A DNA stretch of 64,000 bases from Polyodon spathula (GCF_017654505.1 NC_054543.1:22912002-22976001); one strand, 5' to 3'; shown: positions 19,727 through 29,874, numbered from the stretch's first letter. The notes: generated by a model from the letters alone, not told the origin. Made by a program: numbers and translations.

Positions 19727-22405
19727 GTAGCTTATTGATCCCAGAATCTCATCAAGCAGCTTCTTGAAGGATCCCAGGGTGTCAGCTTCAACAACATTAC
19801 TGGGGAGTTGATTCCAGACCCTCACAATTCTTTGTGTAAAAAAGTGCCTCCTATTTTCTGTTCTGAATGCCCCTTTGTCTAAAGTCCATTTGTGAACCCT
19901 GGTCCTTGTTTCTTTTTTCAGCCTGAAAAAGTCCCTTGGGTCGACACTGTCAATACCTTTTAGAATTTTGAATGCTTGAATTAGGTCGCCACATAGTCTT
20001 CTTTGTTCAAGACTGAAAAGATTCAATTCTTTTAGTCTGTCTGCATATGACATGCCTTTCAAGCCCGGAATAATTCTGGTCGCTCTTCTTTGCGCTCTTT
20101 CTAGAGCAGCAATATCTTTTTTACAGCGAGGTGACCAGAACTGCACACAATATTCAAGATGAGGCCTAGTGCATTGTACAGTCTAGTGCATTGTACAGTT
20201 TTAACATTACTTCCCTTGATTTAAATTCAACACTTTTCACAATGTATCTGAGCATCTTGTTAGCCTTTTTTATAGCTTCCACACATTGTCTAGATGAAGA
20301 CATTTCTGAGTCAACAAAAACTCCTAAGTCTTTTTCATAGATTCCTTTTCCAATTTCAGTATCTCCCATATGATATTTATAATGTACATTTTTATTTCCT
20401 GCGTGCAGTACCTTACACTTTTCTCTATTAAATGTCATTGCCATGTGTCTGCCCAGTTCTGAATCTTGTCTAGATCATTTTGAATGACCTTTGCTGCTAC
20501 AACAGTGTTTGCCACTCCTCCTACTTTTGTGTCGTCTGCAAATTTAACAAGTTTGCTTACTATACCAGAATCTAAATCATTAATGTAGATTAGGAATAGC
20601 AGAGGACCTAATACTGATCCCTGTGGTACACCACTGGTTACCACACTCCATTCTGAGGTTTTTCCTCTAATAAATACTTTCTGTTTTCTACATGTTAACC
20701 ACTCCCTAATCCATGTACATGTGTTTCCTTGAATCCCAACTGCGTTCAGTTTGAGAATTAATCTTTTGTGCAGGACTTTGTCAAAAGCTTTCTGGAAATC
20801 TAAATAAACCATGTCATATGCTTTGCAATTATCCATTATCGATGTTGCATCCTCAAAAAAATCAGGCAAGTTAGTTAGACATGATCTCCCTTTCCTAAAA
20901 CCATGTTGACTGTCTCCCAGGACCCTGTTACCATATAGGTACTTTTCCGTTTTGGATCTTATTACAGTTTCCATAAGTTTGCATATAATAGAAGTCAGGC
21001 TTACTGGTCTGTAGTTACCCGGTTCAGTTTTGTTTCGGTACCACCGCTGTTTCAAGAGACTGCTTCATGATCTTGGTTAGCGGTTTGTAAATTACTTCTT
21101 TCATTTCTTTGAGTACTACTGGGAGGATCTCATCCGGCCCAGGGGATTTGTTTATTTTAAGAGCTCCTAGTCCCTTTAACACTTCTGCCTCAGTTATGCT
21201 AAAGTTGTTTAAAACTGGATAGGAACTGGATGACATGTGGGGCATGTTGTCAGTATCTTCCTTTGTAAAAACTTGTGAAAAGTAATCATTTAACATATTT
21301 GCTATTTTTTTTTCTTCATCTACGATTTTGCCATTTGTATCTCTTAAACATTTAATCTCCTCTTTGAATGTTGTCTTGCTGTTGTAATATGGGAAAAACA
21401 TTTTGGAATTGGTTTTAGCTCCCTTAGCAATGTTCATTTCTATTTCTCTCTTGGCCTTTCTAACTTCCTTTTTGACTTGCATCAAAAAAAAGAGGTTTAA
21501 TGTAAAACTAATTTTGGCAATTTAGTTTAACATTTAGATTTGTCTACTTTAGGGATGTAATTGTTTTGCGCCTCTAGTACTATATTTTTGAAGAACAACC
21601 ATCCTTTTTCCGTGGGTGTTTTCTCTATTTTACTCCAGTCTACTTCTGTTAGTCTCTGTTTCATACCTTCATAGTTTGCTTTTCTAAAATTGTAAACCTT
21701 AGCTTTAGTCTTTACTTTTGGGGATTTAAAAAACACTTCAAATGAGACCATGTTGTGGTCTGAGTTTGCCAGTGGTTCTCTGACCTATGTTTTAGTTATT
21801 CTATCTTCGTTATTTGAAAAGACTAAATCAAGGCATGCCTCCCCTCTAGTCGGTGCCTTGACAACTTGTGTTAGGAAGCAGTCATTTGTCATTTCCACCA
21901 TTTCAATTTCATCCTTCGTGTTACCCGTCGGGTTTTCCCATTTTATTTGGGGGAAGTTGAAATCCCCCATTAGTATGGCTTCTCCTTTGCTACACGCATT
22001 TCTAATGTCATTGTATAACAGATTATTTTGCTCACCGTCTGAATCTGGCGGTCTATAGCATGCTCCTATTATTATGCCCTTTGAATTTTTGTCTGTTATT
22101 CTGACCCATATTGATTCGGCTTTTTTTTCTTTGTCCAGGTTTAACACCTGGGCTTCAAGACTGTTTCTTATGTATAGCGCTACCCCTCCTCCTTTTCTGT
22201 CCTGCCTGTCTTTCCTATACAGTGTATACCCACAAATATTATATTCGTCCCCATCACTCTCAGACAACCACATTTCTGTAACACCTATCACATCATAGTT
22301 ACCTGTTAGTGCAGTAGCTTCAAGTTCTAGAATTTTGTTTCTGATACTTCCAGCATTTAGATAAATACATTTAATGGTTGTCTTACCTGAGTTGTTGTTC
22401 TTGTT
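19727..22405 (-). pseudogene. CR1 ORF2 endonuclease-reverse transcriptase, broken
   Basis: On the minus strand the protein begins near 22400 with CIYLNAGSIRNKILELE (endonuclease Asn motif), then VIGVTEMWLSE (catalytic Glu), GDFNFPQIKW, and SDHNMVSFE. RT motifs are all present, including GFRKGRSC, YLDFQKAFDKVLH, GVPQGSVLGPLLFLIYINDL and KFADDTK. The C-terminal domain reaches KKLLDEILGSISY at 19727. Stops or frameshifts occur near 21784, 21527, 21040, 20440 and 20160. The start of ORF2 has no clear ATG and its frame overlaps the end of ORF1, hinting at reinitiation or frameshifting. Confidence 0.9.
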
Positions 22406-22455
22406 TTGATGCGGTCTCCCTTCTGTTTTTTTGTTGATTTCTCCCCCCTTCCTTT

Positions 22456-23388
22456 CTAGTTTAAATGCTTCTGAACCTGCTCGAGGATTTTTTCTCCAAG
22501 TAGACTGGTTCCCTTTTTATTTAAGTGCAGTCTGTCCCGTCTATACAGATAGTCCTCGTAGAATGTGGTCCAATGATCAAGATAGGTGAAGCCTTCTCGT
22601 GTGCACCATGTCTTCAGCCATGCGTTTTGATTAATTATTTCCAGCTGTCCATATGGTCCTTTGCAAGGTGCCGGTAGTAAACCAGAAAATACCACAGTTT
22701 TGGTTTTCTCTTTTAATTTCCTTCCTAGCTCTCTGAATTTGTTTTGCAGGGATCTTCCAATGTTGTTTGTACCGATGTGGACATCTACTATCGGGTCCTC
22801 TCCTGTTCGTTCTAGGAGCCTGTCCACGTTCTCAGTGATGTGCTTGACCGAGGCTCCCGGAAGGCAGCACACTGTTGTAGTAAGGGGGTCCAAACTGCGA
22901 ATTGAACTTGCTGCGTTTCTCAATATGGAGTCCCCAACAATCATGACCTCCCTTCTTTTTGCTGTCTGGTCGCCACTGTCAATAGGGTCCTGGATGTTGT
23001 TCCTTTCATTCTCTTGTTGTTGGTTCTGCTCATCAAAATTCTGAAGGGACTCAAATCTGTTGGTTGTTTTGATTTCTGGTGGTTGTGTTTGACGAAGTTT
23101 CTTTTTTTCCCTGCTTCTGCCTACCTGAACCCAGCTGTTCTGACCTTCTATCTCCCTGGTGGCTTTCAGTCTGTTAGGGGTGATGCAGACTTCCATGAAT
23201 TGTGGGTGTGCCAGTTCCTCAAGATCTTGTTGCTGACTCACTTCTTCCAGCTCCATTTCTAGCATACTTACTAGTTTATGCAAGTCCTGGATCGCGCGGC
23301 ACTTTACGCACACCTGGTTTAGCTCCGCTGGGTTTTCTCGGATTTCCCACATCAAGCAGGTGTCACAGATTACTGGCTTGAAGACCAT
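22456..23388 (-). CDS. CR1 ORF1 with zinc motif and SGNH esterase domain
   Basis: A complete 310-residue frame. Two Cys pairs (residues 8-11 CDTC and 27-30 CVKC) form a PHD-like zinc motif. A Gln/Glu-rich, probably coiled-coil linker follows (44-60 and 119-131). The C-terminal half is an SGNH/GDSL hydrolase: GDSIL with Ser154, PGAS with Gly178, GTNN with Asn208, and DRLH with Asp285 and His288. ORF1 esterases of CR1 LINEs are thought to act on lipids or membranes and to help RNP handling. All four catalytic blocks are intact. ORF1 proteins bind element RNA; this is inference from the family. Confidence 0.93.
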   Translation of the reverse strand: MVFKPVICDTCLMWEIRENPAELNQVCVKCRAIQDLHKLVSMLEMELEEVSQQQDLEELAHPQFMEVCITPNRLKATREIEGQNSWVQVGRSREKKKLRQTQPPEIKTTNRFESLQNFDEQNQQQENERNNIQDPIDSGDQTAKRREVMIVGDSILRNAASSIRSLDPLTTTVCCLPGASVKHITENVDRLLERTGEDPIVDVHIGTNNIGRSLQNKFRELGRKLKEKTKTVVFSGLLPAPCKGPYGQLEIINQNAWLKTWCTREGFTYLDHWTTFYEDYLYRRDRLHLNKKGTSLLGEKILEQVQKHLN

Positions 23389-23778
23389 GTTGAGGGTTTT
23401 TTTTTTAAAGTTTAGTTTCTTCTGCAGCCGTCAACCTGCTTCTAAACTGCTCTGTACTTTTCCATGCCTGTACTTCTCCCACTTGCTGTCGCTGGGAAGA
23501 CTGCCTCATATAACTGCGTTGTTCTGCTGTGCTGTTGGCTCCTCCCCTCGCCCGTGTCTCAGAACGGCGCTGAATTTGAATCAGCTCCGAGTTTCAGCTT
23601 GTTTGTTATCAGAAAAACACACGCGGCTGTTTGACTTTGAGCTGCTGCTGTGTTTCCCCAATGTCCTCTGTTTTCTGATTAAATCAATTAACTCCAATTA
23701 ATCTCCTTACTGCTTCTAAACTGCTCTGTACTTTTCCACGCCTGTACTTCTCCCATTCGCTGTCGCTGGGAAGACTGC
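23389..23778 (-). promoter_or_regulatory. CR1 5' UTR with two promoter-like tandem units
   Basis: Two near-identical blocks (about 23440-23511 and 23709-23783 in plus coordinates), each containing CTGCTCTGTACTTTTCCA, GCTGTCGCTGGG and AAGACTGCCTCAT, lie about 268 bp apart. The same arrangement recurs in copy F (37464-37556 and 37738-37790). Tandem 5' monomers act as internal promoters in several LINE families, so this is a plausible promoter region. Confidence 0.65.
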
Positions 23779-23783
23779 CTCAT

Positions 23784-24368
23784 GTGTACGGTGGCCCTGC
23801 GCTGGTGTAGGATTTCCTCTCACCTGCGCCCAGGAGTCCGAATGGGTACGGTTTACACCCGCAGGGTAGTAATCACGGACAGCTCCAACTCAGGTTGGAG
23901 CATGGTCTGCGAAGACAGAGGAGTCAGCGGACCCTGGTCGGGCTGCAGGACGTCCCTGCATATCAACATGTTGGAGCTGCAAGAGGTGTTTTTTGCGCTC
24001 CAGTACTTCCTACCCGTGGTGCGGAACAGACATGTGCTGATCCGCACAGACAATACATCAGTGGTGGTGTATGTCAACCACCAGGATGGCCTTCGGTCCC
24101 CAGGGTTGCACCACCTAGCCTTCAGGCTGCCAATTTGAGCCCAACAGAACTTGCTGTCCTTTCGGGCGACGCATGTTCCAGGTGTGGAGAATCGAGCGGT
24201 GGACCTCCTCTCGAGGGAGGGCCTGCACCCCTCGGAGTGGCGGCTTCACCCCCAGGTAGTGGAGCGCATTTGTTTCGGGAAGCTTCAGGTCGATCTCTTC
24301 GCCTCGGCAGAGACAACACATTGCCCCCTATGGTACTTCCTCCACCGCTGGCGGTCCACTTGGCATTG
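23784..24368 (+). pseudogene. DIRS RNase H-like domain
   Basis: After the CR1 insertion the DIRS frame resumes with GVRMGTVYTRRVVITDSSNSGW (first RNase H Asp), MLELQEVFFALQYFLP (Glu) and VLIRTDNTSVVVYVNHQDG (Asp). A stop at 24136 interrupts it; the frame continues THVPGVENRAVDLLSREG to 24368. The order and wording are typical for DIRS1-type elements. The domain removes RNA from the RNA-DNA hybrid. Confidence 0.82.
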
Positions 24369-24424
24369 AAGCCCTAGCCCATGTATGGCCCAGGGCGGTC
24401 CTTTACGCGTTCCAGCCTCTGCCA

Positions 24425-25200
24425 TTGCTCCCGGCCTTTCTTGAGAAGGTCCGGTCAGAGAAGGTATCAGTTCTCCTCGTGGCCCCCAGGTGGCCCAGGA
24501 GAATATGGTTTTCATCCCTGTGCCAGCTATTGGACGGCCCACCCTGGGAAATCCCGCTTCACCGGGATCTCAGTCAGACGAGAGGCACACTTTGGCACCC
24601 GGTTCAGGGCAGACTCCAGCTATGGGTCTGGCCCCTGAAAGGGACCACTGGTCAGCCTTACGGCTTTCAGACACGGGTAGTCATGGGTATGCTGCAAAAT
24701 GTAAGGGCGCATTCCACTAGGTCACTGTATGCCAGTACGTGGAAACGGTTTCAAGATTGGTGCCGTTCTAATGGTCATGATCTAATCTCCTGTCCCATGC
24801 CCGCCATCTTGCAGTTTCTGCAAGATCTGCTTGAGTCTGGTAGATCACCTTCCACACTGAAGGTTTACCTAGTGGCTATTTCTGCTTGTCATGCCCCCAT
24901 TGACTCTAAATCCCCGGGAGCCCATTTTTTGGCTACCCGATTTCTCTGAGGTGCTCTGCGATTGCGCCCACCTAGGAGGGCCACTCTCTCCAAATGGAGC
25001 TTTGAGATTGTACTGGAGGCTCTCACGCAGGCCCCGGGTAGATAACCGCACATTTCACAAGAGGTGTGGCTACGTCATGGGCCCTCTTCCAAGGTGCCTT
25101 CATGGCTGAAATTTGCAATGCGGCTAGCTGGGCTACCCCGCATACCTTTGCCAGGTTCTACCTCCTGAATGTGGTAGATCCCTCATTGCCCGCTGTGGGC
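24425..25200 (+). pseudogene. DIRS tyrosine recombinase, decayed
   Basis: The linker LPAFLEKVRSEKVSVLLVAPRWP is followed by the N-terminal core-binding half of a DIRS YR: AHSTRSLYASTWKRFQDWC, ILQFLQDLLESGRSPSTLKVYLVAISA. A stop lies at 24947-24949. The catalytic half survives only in pieces: a His-x-x-Arg type segment (HFTRGVATSWALF) near 25056 and the tyrosine region FARFYLLNVVDPSLP near 25148, with the region of the first Arg missing or out of frame. The enzyme would have integrated circular DNA. Confidence 0.78.
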
Positions 25201-25284
25201 ACTAGGGTCCTGGATGTTGCACGCTCACACCACTGACCTTGATCAGGCAGGACTTGGTGTCCCTCATATACTGCCGCTCCTTTC

Positions 25285-26360
25285 TCCCCCGCCCATAGCA
25301 GACAGTCCGTCACCCACGCCTCTGCCTCTGATAACCACCCCAAACAACCCGACAGGTTTCCAAGGCGGTTCCCGATGGACTTGGTCCCCTTGGTTGCTCC
25401 CTGGACTGAACTTCTTACCATCACCAGAATCCCCTGAGATATCAGGATCTTAAATCCATAGCCAAGACCGGCAGAAGGACAACCGGGACATGACTGGCTG
25501 CCAGAGGTCCTGATTCAGCGCACCTGGAGACAAGATGAGATTATGCAGTACAGTTTAGTGAGCAGATGACCCATCATATGCGCCAATACAAACCCTCTGC
25601 TGCAGAAATAGGGCACATTATGCGGTGCAAATTAATGCTTCGCTGGGAGGACATTGAAGAGAACTTTGACGAAAATCTGACGTGGAAACCAGCAGGAGAT
25701 GGAGAATATCAACCGCAGTTTGAACAGTTGCTGGACAGACTGAAACAGCAATACCCTGCTAAGACCAATTGGGACGCTATACATAGCTGCACACAGCACT
25801 CCAAAGAGTCTCTAGAGGAATATAGACAAAGACTGGAGTCGTGCTTCCGCAAACACAGCAGACTCCGACTAGGCACCGATGAATACAACAGTCTTCTAAA
25901 AGCAGCCATAATAAACGGACTCGTACCTGCCCTGAATAAACAGGTACGGATGACATGCATTGGATGGGAGACGGCTCCCCTCATTCAGGTTATCGAACAC
26001 TGCAAGCACGCTGAAAGACAACAGAAGCAAGAGAGCAATCAAAAGACAAAAGACAAAAAAGAAGGAGTCAAATTGCAAGCAGCTCAGCTGGCTTATTATC
26101 AGGGCGAAGGACCAACCCAAGACGAATACCGACGCGGATGGGGCGGACGTGGTGGGAGGGGTCGGGGAGGGGGAAGCGGAGACGGTGGCAACAAAAAGTT
26201 TCAGAACCAGAATAAAGACAATAGTTGCTATAATTGTGGCCAGGAAGGACATTTTGCTAGAGATTGTCAGAGACAGCAGCAACAACAGCAAACCAATGGG
26301 AGTAACTGGCAGAGCGCTCCCCCACCGCAAGTATCACTATACAAACCGAAACCAGAATGA
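25285..26360 (+). pseudogene. ERV copy 1 gag
   Basis: A Pro/Ser-rich stretch up to about 25450 is followed by a frameshift and stop and then a 264-codon capsid-nucleocapsid frame from 25566. That frame contains LLKAAIINGLVPALNKQVR, the capsid C-terminal region, a Lys/Gln-rich linker, a Gly/Arg-rich segment, and one complete zinc knuckle CYNCGQEGHFARDC (about 26227-26268), followed by a Gln run. Gag forms the particle core and binds genomic RNA. The matrix part is absent. Confidence 0.87.
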
Positions 26361-26399
26361 AACAAGGCAGGGACAGCTGACACCAAAACAGCGAACAAG

Positions 26400-27350
26400 C
26401 AGTACGTGCTAACTTTTTCTAAACCACAAGAAGCCCCCACCCTTGATCTCTTCGTGAATGGCAAGTCATTTGAATTCTTAATTGATACTGGTGCTGCAAT
26501 GTCTGTCAAATGCTAGAGCTATGCCCAACCCAATGATATCAAATTAATCAGTAAAAACAGTGGGAGCCTCGGGGGTAGTATTGGGGGAGAAAATCATGAT
26601 GCCTTTACCCGTACAATATGAAGGTAAAGCGTTTATGCATCGGTTTATTTTCTCCGAGTGCTGCCCTTGTAACCTAGCGAGGCGAGATGTACTATGTAAA
26701 TTCAATTGTGAAATTAAATGTGAGCAAAAAGGAGTTACCGTTTCGTGTCCCTTGATGATGGCCCAAATGATTGAGACTCGTAGTTGGTTCTATTCATGGG
26801 ATGTACAAAATGGAGGCGAACAAATTGAGGAGTTATTTAAAATGGCTCGACAACATTGGGGTCATGAAACTGGGTTTATATCACCTTATGCCTTACATTG
26901 CACTGCCCTGTACTCACCTTTATCAAGAGATTATGAATTTGAGATAGATAGAGAAAAAGTGGTTAGCACAACCTCCATCTAACAAAATAATTACGTGCAC
27001 AGCCTTGCATATAGGTTTACGCTTTTGTGTTGCTGACATTAAACTAAATAACGATCAGTGTTTACTTTACCACACAACTGACTGTGCCACATATTATCGT
27101 AGCAAAAACCGATGATGTAGAGTGGAAAGATACTGGTGTCTGGTTTAAGTCTGTGTTGCAGGTGACTGACTGGCAAAGTGAAGACGGGTTCAAATTCTCC
27201 CCCAATGCTCGGTTGTTTGCGCTCCTTTCTTTTGGGTCGCGCCTGTCCAACAGGGAATCCATGGGACAGAGAACCAAAATGTGCCCCCTGGGGAGGCACT
27301 GGGAGGCATGTTTTCACCCTTGCTGATTGGACTCCCTGATTCTCTATGGG
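26400..27350 (+). pseudogene. ERV copy 1 protease and protease-RT linker
   Basis: In a frame different from gag, DLFVNGKSFEFLIDTGAAMSV carries the aspartic protease active site (DTGA near 26487). It breaks just after, where a 3-base loss relative to copy 2 leaves a stop. The rest of the protease and a long linker (NLARRDVLCKFNCEIKCEQ, then MMAQMIETRSWFYSW) run 26560-26982. More linker with DVEWKDTGVWFKSVLQVTDW follows in shifted frames to about 27350. An insert of this kind between protease and RT is seen in some fish ERVs. Confidence 0.75.
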
Positions 27351-27359
27351 CAAAAGATA

Positions 27360-27870
27360 AGTGTGATATTGGCCTTATGAAAGGGGCAGAGCCCCTAACA
27401 GTCACACTGAAAAGCACACACCGGCCTAGCCGCGCCCAGTATCCTCTCAGCAAGGAAGCAGAGGAAGGCATTGCTCCTGTGCATGTGTCTTTGGACTCTA
27501 GAGGAACCATTGTGCCCTGCCCAGACTGGCCATGCAACACCCCGATTCTCCAGGTCCGCAAAGCCTCGGGAGAATGGCGATTTGTCCAAGACCTCGGGTA
27601 AGTAAATGACGGGATACATGCAAGGGCCCCTATTGTGCCAAACCCAGTTACTGTTTTGTCAGCTGTTCCCCCAAGTGCAAAGTGGTTTACTGTTATTGAT
27701 TTAGCAAATGCATTCTTCAGCATCCCTGTTGCAAAGGACTCACAGTTTTGGTTTGCTTTCACCTTTATGGGGAAACGATGGACCTGGACAGTTATGCTTC
27801 AAGGGTTCACCGAGTTTGCCTGCCCTTCCCCGTTCATGTTTCCCCTATGTAGCTAAGTTGGCATACAGCC
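27360..27870 (+). pseudogene. ERV copy 1 reverse transcriptase, N-terminal part
   Basis: RT finger and first palm motifs: PSRAQYPLSKEAEEGI, WPCNTPILQVRKASGEWRFV, then after a stop near 27601, KWFTVIDLANAFFSIPV with the first catalytic Asp and TFMGKRWTWTVMLQGF. The sequence then breaks before the YVDD box, which is lost in this copy together with RNase H. Not functional. Confidence 0.85.
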
Positions 27871-27889
27871 AAGACCATGTGTCGAAGGG

Positions 27890-28290
27890 AGGGGTGGTGA
27901 ATGTTGTTAACAATTTTTGGTTTGCTCCAGGTTTTTTTTTTTTACATATGCTAACCAAATTTTGTGGTAAATGTGCGATTTGTATGACCAACAATGTAGG
28001 CTGCAGTATGCCCATGTCCGTGTCAGCTCATCTGAGGCCTGAGGGCCCCTTTGAACATGTTATGATGGATTTTATTGAATTGACACCTTGCCAAGGTTAC
28101 AAGTACTGCCTTGTGATAATTGATGCTTTTTCTAAATGGATTGAAGCATGCCCCTGCAGACATGCCACAGGTATGGTAGTAGCAAAAAGCCTGATGAGAG
28201 ATTATACCCCGGTGGGGTCTGCCATCTAAATTGACTTCTGACAATAGTTCTCATTTAGTGAATAGTTAGTGCAGAACATTTCTGAAAGCC
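27890..28290 (+). pseudogene. ERV copy 1 integrase fragment
   Basis: Starts with VNNFWFAPGF, then the zinc-binding Cys pair FCGKCAICMTNNVG and the first catalytic Asp in HVMMDFIELTP, followed by LVIIDAFSKWIEACP. A frameshift near 28200 and a deletion near 28290 remove the second Asp, the Glu and the C-terminal domain; Env-type sequence follows directly. Confidence 0.82.
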
Positions 28291-28299
28291 CACAAATTG

Positions 28300-29002
28300 T
28301 TAATACTCTTAATATTACTATGAAAGTCTTTAAGGTTAATGAATCTCACGAAGTACATAAACAAAGAGTTAAACGTAGCCAGTTTTTCTCTCCTAATGGA
28401 TGTTCCTTTAGACTCACGCAGGTCCTCCAAACGGAATAAGCTGGGAGGTGCGCTCCCGCTGGTTTGGGGTTTCTCAAAATGCACACGAAATTAACAAAGT
28501 GGCATATGAATTGGAAACATTGACTAACCTAACCACTGAAGGCTTTCAAATAATGCAACCTGAAATGAGGGCTATCAGAATCATGGTGATGCAAAATCGA
28601 ATGGTACTGGACATGTTATTAGCTGAGCAAGGAGGTGTTTGCCACATGGTAGGTGAACATTACTGCACATACATACCTGAGGGAGACACAAACCTAACTG
28701 AAGTAGTACAACATTTATCCACAGTCTGAGAGAGACTGATCAGCGAGCATGCCCAGGATACTGACTGGGACCCTTTCTCCTGGATCCAGTCTCTGCTGGG
28801 AGTCTGGGGAGCAAAGTTGTTTCACTGGGTTATATATGGCGTAGTGATATTATTGTTGTTTTTGCTTATCATAACCTGTGTGAAAAAGTTATGTACTGTT
28901 TTAAAAATGCCCCTGCTTACTAATGATGGCCAGTGTAATGATCCAAATGATGACCCTTTATACGTTGGGCCATCACTTCATTTATATTATAATATATGTT
29001 AA
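28300..29002 (+). pseudogene. ERV copy 1 env, transmembrane subunit part
   Basis: An RVKR furin-type site is at about 28360-28371. The main frame from 28448 has a heptad-like helix (INKVAYELETLTNL), then MVLDMLLAEQGGVC, the immunosuppressive-domain position, and CHMVGEHYC, which resembles the CX6CC motif with the first Cys of the final pair replaced by Tyr. A TGA at 28727-28729 interrupts it. In the same frame WIQSLLGVWGAKL and a membrane anchor (VIYGVVILLLFLLIIT) continue to 29002. The surface subunit is almost entirely deleted. Confidence 0.8.
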
Positions 29003-29092
29003 ACTTTGTAAATATTGCTTTAACTTGTACTATTGTGTGTGTTGGAATCATTTTCTGAATAAGGTGGAGACATAGTCTCAAAAGGGAGGGAA

Positions 29093-29592
29093 TGTAATAG
29101 AGTAATAGAAATGTTATAGAAAATAGGATTGGCTCGACATAGAAAAGTACTGGAATCCTGCACTCCTATAACCTTGCTTGCATAACCTTGTATGCTTTAT
29201 TTAAGATAAAGTTTATTACGCAGAACAAGGTACCGCAAGTCGTCTACACTGCAGCTGTGAGCTCAATGGATAACAGGATGAGCCAGACATGTCTCTTTGC
29301 ACGTACACCCAAACCACCCATTCTGTTATCTGCTTGCTTAGCTATATGCCACGTGTGCATAGTTATAAATTTTTCCCTTATATGCTAATATCTGAATCAT
29401 TGGCTAACCCTCTGCCTTGCTGACAGTTTTAAGGTATATAGGAAACTGATCTAACTCTGTAAGTTAGAACACTACTTAATGATTATCTAGCACCCTGTCT
29501 GTTGAGAGTGTTTTTAGTTTGCAAACTTAAGAAAAAGGCTTGTTTGTTTGGAACTCGCAGTCTCTCTTCCTTTTATGAGAATTTCCACGACA
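29093..29592 (+). repeat. ERV copy 1 3' LTR
   Basis: A 500-bp LTR starting TGTAATAG directly after a polypurine tract (AAAAGGGAGGGA, 29080-29091) and ending CCACGACA. It contains GGTATATAGG near 29437 as a TATA-like box. It matches the LTR at 51155-51635 along its length, though its AATAAA near the end reads AGAAAAAGG, so the polyadenylation signal is lost here. Confidence 0.9.
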
Positions 29593-29872
29593 GTTTACCT
29601 ACTGTAAACCTGGTTCCCTGGAAGAGAAGATGGCCACCAACCGTGAGGTCGCTCCATCGACATCATGGTTTCATCGTGAAAGAGGATGATTCTTCCACTG
29701 CATGGCGGTACCCTCAGGAGGCGGAACCGAGGACGTCACTGGGGGAAGGGGGTCTATCGGCAGCTTTGACATAAGAGCTCAGTGACACCTACCAGTAGGC
29801 AGGAGAGTATCCCATAAGGATGTTTGGTGGCCATCTACTCTTTCAGGGAACCAAGTTTACGGTAGGTAAATT
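29593..29872. repeat. 280-bp inverted-repeat element (DIRS-related terminal sequence)
   Basis: The left end GTTTACCTACTGTAAACCTG is matched, in inverse complement and with few changes, by the right end near 29844-29872 (GGGAACCAAGTTTACGGTAG). Arms are about 30 bp including CTGGTTCCCTG; no protein lies between. This wording is that of terminal repeats of fish DIRS elements, so it may be a terminal-repeat remnant or a small non-autonomous derivative. It lies exactly between the ERV LTR end and gypsy LTR sequence. Confidence 0.7.
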
Positions 29873-29874
29873 AG

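Larger units (their letters stand above)
19654..23778 (-). mobile_element. CR1-type LINE, copy C, nearly full length
   Basis: About 4.1 kb on the minus strand with 5' UTR, ORF1, ORF2 and a 3' tail of ACATAAGA-type 8-bp units at 19654-19676. CTCAT flanks both ends (19649-19653 and 23779-23783), a likely 5-bp target duplication, and DIRS coding sequence resumes on the far side. It therefore inserted into the DIRS element after the latter had lost part of its RT. Confidence 0.9.
16625..25240 (+). mobile_element. DIRS1-like tyrosine-recombinase retrotransposon, interrupted
   Basis: DIRS elements carry Gag, RT-RNase H and a tyrosine recombinase in place of an integrase. All of these are recognisable here in order on the plus strand: Gag 17398-18862, RT 19243-19653, RNase H 23784-24368, recombinase 24690-25200. 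The RT part is split by a nearly full-length CR1 (19654-23778) and the Gag-RT linker by an LTR-like insert. The 5' boundary is cut by CR1 copy B and the 3' boundary by the ERV at about 25285. Parts are missing, so this is a dead copy. Confidence 0.85.
25285..29592 (+). mobile_element. Endogenous retrovirus copy 1 (5'-truncated, gamma/epsilon-like)
   Basis: Gag, protease, partial RT, partial integrase, Env transmembrane part and a 3' LTR are recognised in order. The 5' end starts in Pro-rich gag at about 25285 against DIRS sequence, so the 5' LTR, primer site and gag N-terminus are missing. A closely similar copy at 45.9-51.6 kb shares most sequence but has different deletions. Classification rests on one CCHC knuckle in Gag and a gammaretrovirus-like Env TM pattern. 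Confidence 0.88.

Noticed and set aside
21750..23262. Plus-strand frames across CR1 copy C
   Set aside because: Antisense shadows of ORF1 and ORF2, which carry all the conserved motifs on the minus strand.
29502..29774. Open frame spanning the ERV LTR and the inverted-repeat element
   Set aside because: Crosses an element boundary and has no recognisable domain.
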